Source of the DNA: Actinomycetaceae bacterium | GTDB taxonomy: Bacteria > Actinomycetota > Actinomycetes > Actinomycetales > Actinomycetaceae | Length of the DNA: 64,000 bases | Reading direction: 5' to 3' | NCBI GenBank assembly: GCA_030540715.1 | Contig: JAUNVQ010000001.1 | Location: 34,492 to 98,491 of the forward strand | In this document: in pieces, positions 44,501-51,898 of the stretch | Position numbering within the stretch: the stretch's first letter is position 1 | Layout: each line of letters opens with the position of its first letter | Program-made: the position numbers and the translations under genes | The notes under the pieces: model-generated | What the model was told of the DNA's origin: nothing | Databases searched by the model: none | The model's input: only the letters and a program-made list of their open reading frames with translations

Positions 44501-44726
44501 GGAGGCGCCAGACAAACCGCAGGCACCAGATGAACAAAAGGAAACACAAACACCTTCAGCTGGGGATGGTATGCAACTAGGTTCAGCCCTCAGTGATGCG
44601 AAGAAAGCAATGGAAGATGCCGATAAAGCAATGCGTGAAGGTGATTGGGAGGGCTACGGAAAAGCTCAGAAGGCACTTGACTCCGCGCTTGAGCGCGCTT
44701 TAAAGGCTCAAGAAAAGAAACAGTAG
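41592..44726 (+). CDS. UPF0182 large membrane protein
   Basis: 1044 residues from GTG 41592, behind AAGGAAAG. The first 60 residues are Gly/Pro-rich; about seven membrane helices follow up to residue 345 (for example [20 protein letters not shown] and [10 protein letters not shown]). The large extracellular part holds typical UPF0182 blocks ([85 protein letters not shown]). The end is Glu/Lys/Pro-rich. This is Rv3193c-like and conserved next to PPA1309. Function unknown; envelope location is likely. Confidence 0.93.
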   Translation: [1044 protein letters not shown]

Positions 44727-45104
44727 TTTCACACTTGCCACCTGTGTGGCAAGGCAGCACGTGCCTGTTACGCTTGGTATGGCTGGCCTGGTGTAAAAAT
44801 CTCGCCTTCCATTCTTCAATCGCAAAGCGTAAGAACCTGAGTGCAGATACCTGCATTCTTTCACGAGTGGTGAGCCTTGAGCAGACCTGTTGATAACGAC
44901 GTGGTAGAGCTCAAGGCTCATTCGAATTTCGTCTATTGCCTCAATTTCTACCCTTAAGTCAATCAAGATGTAAGACGGTAGTGTGTCTTGTTATTCTTAG
45001 TGCCTTCTGCTGCCTTATCAGTGCATCGTGATGGTTATTTTTTTAACATCAGGAAGGTAATAGTGTGAGTGCGTGATATATCTTACCGCCGCGTAATTTG
45101 AAGA
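44727..45104. other. Intergenic region before initiator tRNA
   Basis: TTGCCAC-CTGT-GTGGCAA (44735-44752) is a hairpin without a T run right after the UPF0182 stop, the probable terminator. The rest holds no recognisable gene. Confidence 0.4.
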
Positions 45105-45133
45105 TTGACAGTTATTCTCCTAAAGTTGATAAT
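45105..45133 (+). promoter_or_regulatory. Promoter of initiator tRNA
   Basis: TTGACA (45105-45110) and GATAAT (45128-45133) with a 17-base spacer. The predicted start, about 45140, nearly coincides with the mature 5' end, implying little or no 5' leader for RNase P to remove. Confidence 0.8.
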
Positions 45134-45138
45134 GCCGA

Positions 45139-45212
45139 CGCGGGGTGGAGCAGTTCGGTAGCTCGCCGGGCTCATAACCCGGAGGTCGTCAGTTCAAATC
45201 TGGCCCCCGCTA
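45139..45212 (+). tRNA. tRNA-fMet (CAU), initiator
   Basis: The sequence starts CGCGGGGTGGAGCAG and ends CCCCGCTA. Anticodon CAT lies in CGGGCTCATAACCCG, with the three G:C pairs of initiator tRNA. The first base C1 does not pair with T72, the initiator hallmark. CCA is not encoded (CGA follows). Confidence 0.95.
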
Positions 45213-45220
45213 CGAAAATA

Positions 45221-45253
45221 AGCTGGCGATGACTTTGTCATCGCCAGCTTTTA
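45221..45253 (+). terminator. Terminator after initiator tRNA
   Basis: AGCTGGCGATGAC (45221-45233) pairs perfectly with GTCATCGCCAGCT (45237-45249) around TTT, followed by TTTAT. Confidence 0.9.
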
Positions 45254-45267
45254 TGTTGATATCTGGA

Positions 45268-46105
45268 TGTTCGGATCTTGGCGGGGTTGCTAGGGGAAGA
45301 TGTTGTTGAGTAGGTGCCAATTTGGTGTGCCTGCGTAGAGAAGCGCTCGGATACGGTAGTTGTGGAAGTTGGTGAAGCCGTAGCCGATACGTTTGATGAG
45401 GTTGCTCATCGTTTCGGTAATTGAGTTCGATAGTCGGGCTTGGTGCTAGGCCAGGATTTGGGATTTCCAGCCTTTGAGGCTCCGGCCTAACTGCCGAATC
45501 TCTTGGGGCACAGCACGGTTGAGACAGGTAGTGATGACTTCTTCAAGCATTGCGGCTGCTTTTAGCTGCTAAAAGCGCTTTAGCGTCGATGGTTACCTTG
45601 TCGTTGACTGTGAGCCAAGTATAGTCAACTTCACCAGTGATTTCACTGGATGTACCTCCTGTATCTATTTGCTGGGTTTCTCATTTCGCTGTCCTAGTAG
45701 TGAGTTTGCACCGTGGTGTAGCAATCCTACGCTCCTGGCTTGTCCAGAAGCCCTGAGACCAAGCACTATTAGAGCAACACCAGCGGTGTTTACGCCATAC
45801 CAGGTTTATCGTTCGCCCATAATTGGTAAGTCAACATAGCGTCATCCAGGGCGGTCTTTAACCTGCGCTACATTGCCACACTCAAGACACTACACACAGT
45901 CAAGCATCTGTTTAATCACGAATTCCTACCCAGTCCTATAACGCCGGTAGGTAAGCACCCGAATGCCCTTCAGGCTAACCAGCTTAGACACAGTCGCGGT
46001 AGGTTCAGTAGTGGTGAAGATGGAATCAGCTTTTCTTTTCACACATTAAGCATGAATCATCTTCACCACGTTTAAAAACCACAACACCTCGCCAAAATCC
46101 GAACA
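45268..46105 (-). mobile_element. ISL3-family insertion sequence remnant
   Basis: Imperfect terminal inverted repeats bound about 840 bases: 45268-45287 (TGTTCGGATCTTGGCGGGGT) and, inverted, 46086-46105 (ACCTCGCCAAAATCCGAACA), 18 of 20 matching. The interior is a minus-strand transposase with many stops. Full ISL3 elements are about 1.2-1.5 kb, so there is an internal deletion. It lies between the tRNA terminator and the TPP riboswitch. Confidence 0.8.
45286..46040 (-). pseudogene. Degenerate ISL3 transposase
   Basis: Read on the minus strand: TVSKLVSLKGIRVLTYRRYR, then CLECGNVAQVKDRPG followed by RYVDLPIMGER (the zinc-finger N-terminus of ISL3 transposases), and at the 3' end NSITETMSNLIKRIGYGFTN, FHNYRIRALLYAGTP and NWHLL before the stop. 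At least six in-frame stops and a missing DDE middle show it is dead. Confidence 0.8.
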
Positions 46106-46321
46106 GCCCCTTTTAGTGTCGTGGATGCAAAATACTTTTGACGATACAAGGTCAGGGACTAGATGAGTATTGAGTATCTGTTATGGACTGACCTTCCAGT
46201 ATGTTGGTTCATCTTCTTTGGACAATGTGCTTAACTTCCATGATATGGGGATGAGCACTATTGGTTTTCTTAATGGACTTCTGTGTTCACCACCGAAATG
46301 AGACATATCGGTAAAACGGGG
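46106..46321. other. Intergenic region upstream of the TPP riboswitch
   Basis: No gene. GGTCAG (46151) and CTGACC (46188) could pair at the ends of a 43-base stretch. A+T-rich. Confidence 0.3.
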
Positions 46322-46327
46322 TATACT
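46322..46327 (+). promoter_or_regulatory. -10 element of the thiamine transporter operon
   Basis: TATACT at 46322-46327, about seven bases before the expected transcript start and 15 before the aptamer. No clear -35. Confidence 0.5.
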
Positions 46328-46337
46328 ATCAATGCAC

Positions 46338-46424
46338 GACAGGGGAGCGCCACTGGGGCGCTGAGAGTGCGGAAGTCCGCAGACCCTCGAACCTGATCTG
46401 GATAATGCCAGCGCAGGAAGTCAT
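46338..46424 (+). promoter_or_regulatory. TPP riboswitch (THI element)
   Basis: Classic conserved blocks are all present: GGGGAGCGCC, ACTGGGGCGCTGAGAGTGC (the CTGAGA core), GACCCTCGAACCTGATCTGG, and ATAATGCCAGCGCAGGAA. It lies 62 bases before ATG 46486. With TPP bound it should reduce expression of the thiamine transporter operon. No strong terminator is seen between aptamer and gene, so control of translation is more likely; AGGAGG at 46473 is the target site. Confidence 0.95.
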
Positions 46425-46485
46425 ACTCTCTGAAGTGGCACACTGCCACGCTCACCCCTCCGCTCACACAAGTAGGAGGATTTCT

Positions 46486-47628
46486 ATGATATTCCGTGTG
46501 ATATCACCAGTTCACCATTCTGGGGCAGCGTCTGAGCATACACATGATGTTCAGTGTGCTCGCCATACATCTGGACAACGCATCAGGCGCGCTGTTGCCG
46601 CATTGTCCGTGGCAGCATTAGGAACGCTTGGCCTGGCGGCCTGCAGTGATTCGGGAGGCCAAGCTCAATCAGGCGCAGAATCTAAAGAAGTGACACTGGT
46701 GACCCACAACAACTTCAACTTGCCGAAAGAATCTATTGCCGCATTTGAAAAAGAAAGTGGCTTGAAGCTTCATCTTGTTCAGTCTGACTCTGGAGCCGAA
46801 CTTGTTAACAAGCTGAAACTTCGCAAAGACAACCCTATTGGCGATGCCGTTTATGGATTAGCGACTAACGACATGGGTGCTGTTGCCAAGGAAGGGCTTT
46901 TGGCTCCTCTTGATATTTCGCTTCCAGAGGGCGCCAAAACATCAGCTCATCCTGATGAGCCCAATGCTGTGCCCATCGATCGCGGTGATATTTGTGTCAA
47001 TATTGATACCGAGTATTTTCAGAAAAAAGGGCTGGCAGAACCAAAAACTCTTGACGATCTGACAAAACCTGAATACAAGGGACTGTTTGTTACTATCAAT
47101 GCTTCCGACGTTACTGGGTTTGGTTTCTTTGCGGCAACAGTTGCTCGCTATGGTGCCGATGGCTGGCAAGACTATTGGAAGAAACTCAAGGCAAATGATG
47201 TCCGTATAGTGCCAGGCTGGACTGAGGCCTATCAAGAAGACTTCACTCAGGGGGGCAATGATGGTAAATACCCCATTGTGTTGTCGTATGAAGGCTCCCC
47301 TGCCTACACAGTAGATGAAGCCGTCACCAAAACAACTACAAAGGCGTTACCAGATACCTGCTATCAAAATGTTGAATATGCGGGAGTTCTTACCAATGCG
47401 AAGAATCCAAAGAATGCACAAAAAGTGATTGAATGGCTTCTTAGTCAAAGTGTTCAGTCACAAATCCCCGACAACATGTATATGTATCCTGTTGATTCCA
47501 GCGTTGAACTCCCCAAAGCTTACCAGTTGGCACCACAAAGTAAGGAAGCCAGTATTTTGAAGGGTTCTGATGTGGTAGAAAACCAGGAGAAATGGGTGAA
47601 GGAATGGACGGAGCTTGTTGCGAAATAA
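46486..47628 (+). CDS. thiB: Thiamine ABC transporter substrate-binding lipoprotein
   Basis: 380 residues from ATG 46486, behind AGGAGG; the frame from 46405 lies inside the riboswitch. Signal region AALSVAALGTLGLAAC-SDSG is a lipoprotein signal, preceded by an unusually long N-terminal region of about 40 residues. The mature part (KEVTLVTHNNFNLPKESIAAFEKESGLKLHLV..., YGLATNDMG, LPDTCYQNVEYAGVLTNAKN) matches ThiB/TbpA-type binding proteins. It captures thiamine outside the membrane for the adjacent permease. Confidence 0.9.
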   Translation: MIFRVISPVHHSGAASEHTHDVQCARHTSGQRIRRAVAALSVAALGTLGLAACSDSGGQAQSGAESKEVTLVTHNNFNLPKESIAAFEKESGLKLHLVQSDSGAELVNKLKLRKDNPIGDAVYGLATNDMGAVAKEGLLAPLDISLPEGAKTSAHPDEPNAVPIDRGDICVNIDTEYFQKKGLAEPKTLDDLTKPEYKGLFVTINASDVTGFGFFAATVARYGADGWQDYWKKLKANDVRIVPGWTEAYQEDFTQGGNDGKYPIVLSYEGSPAYTVDEAVTKTTTKALPDTCYQNVEYAGVLTNAKNPKNAQKVIEWLLSQSVQSQIPDNMYMYPVDSSVELPKAYQLAPQSKEASILKGSDVVENQEKWVKEWTELVAK

Positions 47629-47707
47629 TGCCTGCACTATGATGCAACAATGTGCACCTTCAACTGAACAGATGATAACTGGCGCACCACGATAAGAAAA
47701 CATTGTT

Positions 47708-49417
47708 ATGACAGTACAAGCAGCCCCTGCATCGAAAAAACTTCTCGTATTTGGTTCACGTGAAGCAGTATTTATCTTTTTAGGTATCTTCTTTGGTGCA
47801 GGGGTTCCGCTTGTCTTTTTGGCACTCTTTTTCGCATGGCCCACTGCCACTCTCATCTCAATGGGATTCATTGATAACGGAAGCCTTGACCTGACAACAT
47901 TTGGTGAAGTGATGACCGCAAAACGAACATGGTCGGTTATCTGGCAAACCCTGTGGATGGCTGCATGTGGCACCATTGGGTCTGTCATCTTTGGGATTCC
48001 CGGTGCCTACGTGCTCTACCGTACGGTCTTTCCTGGGCGAACGTTCGCTCGCGCAGTGGTTGCGATCCCTTTTGTGTTGCCAACAGTTGCCGTATCGGTA
48101 GGTTTTCGGGCCTTGCTCTCACAGGATGGCCCCCTTGGTTTTCTGGGGTTAGAGGGCTCAATGACTGGCATTGTTGCTGCCATGATTTTTTTCAATATGT
48201 CACTGGTGATTCGCTCTGTGGGAAGTGTGTGGGCGCAACTTGACCCTCGTATGGAACAGGCCGCGGCAACATTGGGGGCCTCTCCGCCGAGAGTATTTGC
48301 CACGGTAACATTGCCATCCTTGGGGCCAGCTATTGCCTCGGCGGCCTCTGTTGTTTTCTTATACTGTTCAACTGCCTATTCCATTGTTTTAGTGTTAGGT
48401 CGTATTGGTACTGCCACATTGGAAACCGAAATCTATATGGAAACATCTCACTACGGCAACCTGAACGTGGCATCGGTACTGTCTATTGTTCAACTTGTCG
48501 TTGTAGTCTCTGCACTTTTGATGGCTGACCGGGCGCGTAAACGTGTTCAGTCCACGTTGAAGATGACCACTCACCACCCTGCTCGACGCTTTACGATTCG
48601 CGATATTCCGGCTGCTTTTGTTCTTATCGCATCGATGACATGTCTGGTTGTTATTCCTATGGCCGCCGTTGTGGTGCGTTCTTTGCAACGAAAAGGGCAG
48701 TGGACTATAGCAAACTATATTGACCTTTTTTCGGCTGATGTATCGCCAACATTGCAGGTTTCGGTAGTGGAGTCCCTGTGGATTTCCATGAAAACAGCGT
48801 TGCTATCAGGTCTTATTGCTGCCACTGTTGGTTTATGCGTGGCACTTATGGTGTCGCGTCGGCCACGTAGACGCAGCGCCCGCATCGGCTTGAGTTTTCT
48901 TGATGCCGCTTTTATGTTGCCTCTGGGGGTATCGGCAGTAACAGTGGGTTTCGGTTTTCTGGTGACTCTTAGTCAGCCACCGTTAGACCTTTCATCTTGC
49001 GCATTATTGATACCTTGCGCCCAAGCTGTGGTAGCCATCCCACTGGTGGTTCGCATTATTTTGCCTGTTCTCCGTGCGATTGATCCACGCCAACGTGAGG
49101 TTGCGGCAACTCTTGGAGCCAACCCAGCGCGCGTCTTAGCTACGGTGGAGGGCCCAGTGATGATGCGAAGTGGATTGGTAGCCTTTGGTTTTGCTGTGGC
49201 GATCTCGATGGGGGAGTTCGGGGCAACCTCATTTTTAGCCCGGCCATCCACACCAACACTTCCCGTTGTAATTTATCAACTGATTTCGCGCCCCACTGCG
49301 GTAGAGCAGGGCTTGGCGATGTCGGGTTCACTCGTGTTGTGCGTAGCAACAGCTCTTATGATGATCGGCCTGGAAAGGCTGAATGGTTCACAGAAAGAAG
49401 GTGTGTTTCATGGGTGA
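47708..49417 (+). CDS. thiP: Thiamine ABC transporter permease
   Basis: 569 residues. Two fused permease halves, each with an EAA loop: MEQAAATLGASPPRVFATVTL and QREVAATLGANPARVLATVEG. About twelve membrane helices. The duplicated ThiP layout is typical of Fe3+/thiamine-type importers. The 79-base gap after thiB is short and the stop overlaps the ATPase start, so the genes form one operon under the TPP riboswitch. Confidence 0.9.
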   Translation: MTVQAAPASKKLLVFGSREAVFIFLGIFFGAGVPLVFLALFFAWPTATLISMGFIDNGSLDLTTFGEVMTAKRTWSVIWQTLWMAACGTIGSVIFGIPGAYVLYRTVFPGRTFARAVVAIPFVLPTVAVSVGFRALLSQDGPLGFLGLEGSMTGIVAAMIFFNMSLVIRSVGSVWAQLDPRMEQAAATLGASPPRVFATVTLPSLGPAIASAASVVFLYCSTAYSIVLVLGRIGTATLETEIYMETSHYGNLNVASVLSIVQLVVVVSALLMADRARKRVQSTLKMTTHHPARRFTIRDIPAAFVLIASMTCLVVIPMAAVVVRSLQRKGQWTIANYIDLFSADVSPTLQVSVVESLWISMKTALLSGLIAATVGLCVALMVSRRPRRRSARIGLSFLDAAFMLPLGVSAVTVGFGFLVTLSQPPLDLSSCALLIPCAQAVVAIPLVVRIILPVLRAIDPRQREVAATLGANPARVLATVEGPVMMRSGLVAFGFAVAISMGEFGATSFLARPSTPTLPVVIYQLISRPTAVEQGLAMSGSLVLCVATALMMIGLERLNGSQKEGVFHG

Positions 49418-50201
49418 GTACAGCATAGATAACGCAAAAACACCGGAAGGTTGCAGCGGCGAAAAAACTAGGGGTGATAACGCACAAGATGTATGCAGCG
49501 CTCCACCTGAAAAGTCTGAAATGACAGGAACGCAAATTTTGGAGGACGTCGCCCGTAGCGGCCACAGTGGGTTGGTTGTTGAAGATGCCAGTATCGCCTA
49601 CGGCACAAAAACAATTATCAACCACGTGTCCATGCATGTCCCTGAGGGCCATATTCTTGCGCTTTTGGGCGCGTCAGGTTCGGGTAAATCAACGCTTCTT
49701 CGCGGAATCGTCGGGCTTGAACCTTTACAAACAGGACGAGTGTATTGGAATGACAAGGATGTGACCAATATGCCAGTTTATCAGCGTGGTTTTGGTGTGA
49801 TGTTTCAAGATGGGCAGTTGTTTGCTCATCGTAATGTGGGTGGCAATGTGGCCTACGGGCTTGTCGGGAAAATGCCGAAGGCACAGCGAGCTCAGCGAGT
49901 TGCCCACATGCTAGACCTTGTTGATCTGGCTGGCTACGAAAACCGATCTATTGCCACGCTTTCTGGTGGTCAGGCTCAACGTGTAGCTTTGGCACGAGCC
50001 CTTGCCCCAGCACCTCATGTGCTGCTACTTGATGAACCTTTAAGTGCACTGGATAGTGATTTACGGGAACAGCTTGCTGTTGATCTTCGAGAGGTGTTGA
50101 AAAAAACGAGAACAACAGCGGTGATGGTTACCCATGACGAAAAGGAAGCCACTATTTTTGCCGACATGCAGCTGCGTGTCCGCAATGGAGTGCTGGTGTA
50201 G
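49410..50201 (+). CDS. thiQ: Thiamine ABC transporter ATP-binding protein
   Basis: 263 residues from ATG 49410, overlapping the thiP stop (ATGGGTGA), with GAAGG upstream. The first about 52 residues are a polar extension (DNAKTPEGCSGEKTRGDN...) not usual in ThiQ. The ATPase core has Walker A GASGSGKST, Q-loop VMFQDGQLF, signature LSGGQAQRVALARALA, Walker B VLLLDEPLSALD and H-loop MVTHDEKEA. It drives import by the ThiP-type permease. Confidence 0.92.
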   Translation: MGEYSIDNAKTPEGCSGEKTRGDNAQDVCSAPPEKSEMTGTQILEDVARSGHSGLVVEDASIAYGTKTIINHVSMHVPEGHILALLGASGSGKSTLLRGIVGLEPLQTGRVYWNDKDVTNMPVYQRGFGVMFQDGQLFAHRNVGGNVAYGLVGKMPKAQRAQRVAHMLDLVDLAGYENRSIATLSGGQAQRVALARALAPAPHVLLLDEPLSALDSDLREQLAVDLREVLKKTRTTAVMVTHDEKEATIFADMQLRVRNGVLV

Positions 50202-50412
50202 AACTGCGCCACTTAACGTTCCGTGATGAAGTGGAGCTCCAGCTAATAATTGTGTAGTATTTCACCAACCGCATGTGCATACATGACCGAGCATAGACCC
50301 GAGAGCTCTAAGGCAAGGTTGTTTCTACTGATGCTTCCTAAATTTTGCGCCGACAGGTGATAGTACATATTTTTCTGTACATATCTGTGGGTGATGTGGG
50401 AGGATCGATGGC

Positions 50413-51669
50413 ATGTTCCACGTCTTGAAGAATCGTTCATATCGCCGTTTATATCTAGCCCAAATTGTTGCATTACTGGGAACAGGGTTAGCAACGCTCG
50501 CTTTGGGTCTGTTGGCATATACTATTGCTGAAGAACATGCGGGGCGTGTATTAGGTACAGCTTTGGCCATTAAGATGGTGGCCTATGTTTTTCTTGGCCC
50601 CATAGCGAATGCAGTAGTGACATATCTTCCACGAAAATTCGTTTTGGTGAGCTCAGACCTTGTGCGAATGATGGTTGCTGCATTTTTACCGTTTGTTACT
50701 GACATATGGCAGATATATCTGTTGATCTTTGTTTTACAGGCAGCGTCGGCCACATTTACGCCAACTTTCCAGTCGCTTATTCCTGAAGTTTTGCCTGATG
50801 AAGATGATTATACGATGGCATTATCGCTTTCACGTTTGGCATACGATCTGGAGGCAGTTGTTTCACCAGTACTTGCCAGTGTGCTGCTGCTCGCTCTTCC
50901 ATCATCAACACTATTTTTTGGAACAGCCTTTGGCTTTGCATCTTCAGCGCTCCTTGTACTTTCCTGTGGCTATGCAGCGTCCACACCACAGCGCAGTGAC
51001 CAGTCACCTGACTTTTTCCAACGTATTGCGCGCGGAATTCTGCTGGTCTTTCGCACTCCACATCTGCGCCCCATTGTTGCGTTAAATATGGCGGTGGCCT
51101 CAGTGGGTGCCTTTGTGATTGTGCAAACTGTGGTAATTGTACAATTACTGTGGCATATGCCTGAATATGTTGTTGCAATTGTTTTAGGGATGAACGGGGC
51201 AGGATCTATGGCATCGGCGCTGCTTCTTCCATCACTTTTGAAAAGAGTCAGTGAGCGAACAGTGATGCTAGGTGGTGGTCTTGCCCTGGTTGGTACCGCA
51301 ATTGCAATTGTTCCAGTGTTGAGCCTTGCCCCTAGGGGCGTTGCTATCATAATAACGATGGTGCAATGGGTTGTTATTGGCGGTGCATGGTCATGTGTTG
51401 AAACCCCTGTAGGGCGACGTATCCGCCGATATGTGGACACCTGTGACTTGTCATCGGTATTTGCTGCACAGTTTTCACTTCAACATGCTTGCTGGCTTCT
51501 TTCCTATCCGTTAGCAGGGTGGCTGGGAGCCTATTGGCTCATTCCATCTGCCGGTGTTCTTGCATGTATAAGTGCTGTTTCTGTATGTGTGGCTTACTTT
51601 TTGTGGCCGCTGGCTCTTGACCAAAAATTCGTTGTCTCTTTCGACAAGAAACCAAGGGAAAATTCATAA
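50413..51669 (+). CDS. MFS transporter (EntS/macrolide-efflux type)
   Basis: 418 residues; GGGAGG lies nine bases before ATG 50413. The N-terminus (LKNRSYRRLYLAQIVALLGTGLATLALGLLAY) and about 12 hydrophobic segments are typical of MFS group DHA3 exporters (EntS, MefA). VGGALV-like motif sequences are weak, but FTPTFQSLIPEVLPDEDDYTMALSLSRLAYDLEAVVSPVLA is the conserved DHA3 helix 4-5 stretch. It probably exports a small molecule or drug by proton antiport. Its own promoter lies in the 211-base gap after thiQ. Confidence 0.85.
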   Translation: MFHVLKNRSYRRLYLAQIVALLGTGLATLALGLLAYTIAEEHAGRVLGTALAIKMVAYVFLGPIANAVVTYLPRKFVLVSSDLVRMMVAAFLPFVTDIWQIYLLIFVLQAASATFTPTFQSLIPEVLPDEDDYTMALSLSRLAYDLEAVVSPVLASVLLLALPSSTLFFGTAFGFASSALLVLSCGYAASTPQRSDQSPDFFQRIARGILLVFRTPHLRPIVALNMAVASVGAFVIVQTVVIVQLLWHMPEYVVAIVLGMNGAGSMASALLLPSLLKRVSERTVMLGGGLALVGTAIAIVPVLSLAPRGVAIIITMVQWVVIGGAWSCVETPVGRRIRRYVDTCDLSSVFAAQFSLQHACWLLSYPLAGWLGAYWLIPSAGVLACISAVSVCVAYFLWPLALDQKFVVSFDKKPRENS

Positions 51670-51898
51670 CTTACCTATAGGAAGCGGGTAAAAAATTCAC
51701 GCGCGTTTCAATATTATGTCAAAATTTAGTAAAATGATGAGTGGTTTCACATGCGGGCTGTGCCACTGATTTTCGCGGCCCTTGGAAAAACTCATGTGGA
51801 CATGAAAGGTAACAATGCCGAAATGACCTTGTCATGCTGGTATCAACCAGTGTTTTGTCGTGCAAGAAAATGTAGAAACAGACTTTGGGTAAGAAGCG
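51670..51898. other. Gap before the BCCT gene
   Basis: A+T-rich; TTTAGTAAAATGATG near 51727 could hold a -10. No gene recognised. Confidence 0.3.

Noticed and set aside
46405-46485. Upstream extension of thiB
   Set aside because: Those codons lie inside the TPP riboswitch; AGGAGG places the start at 46486.
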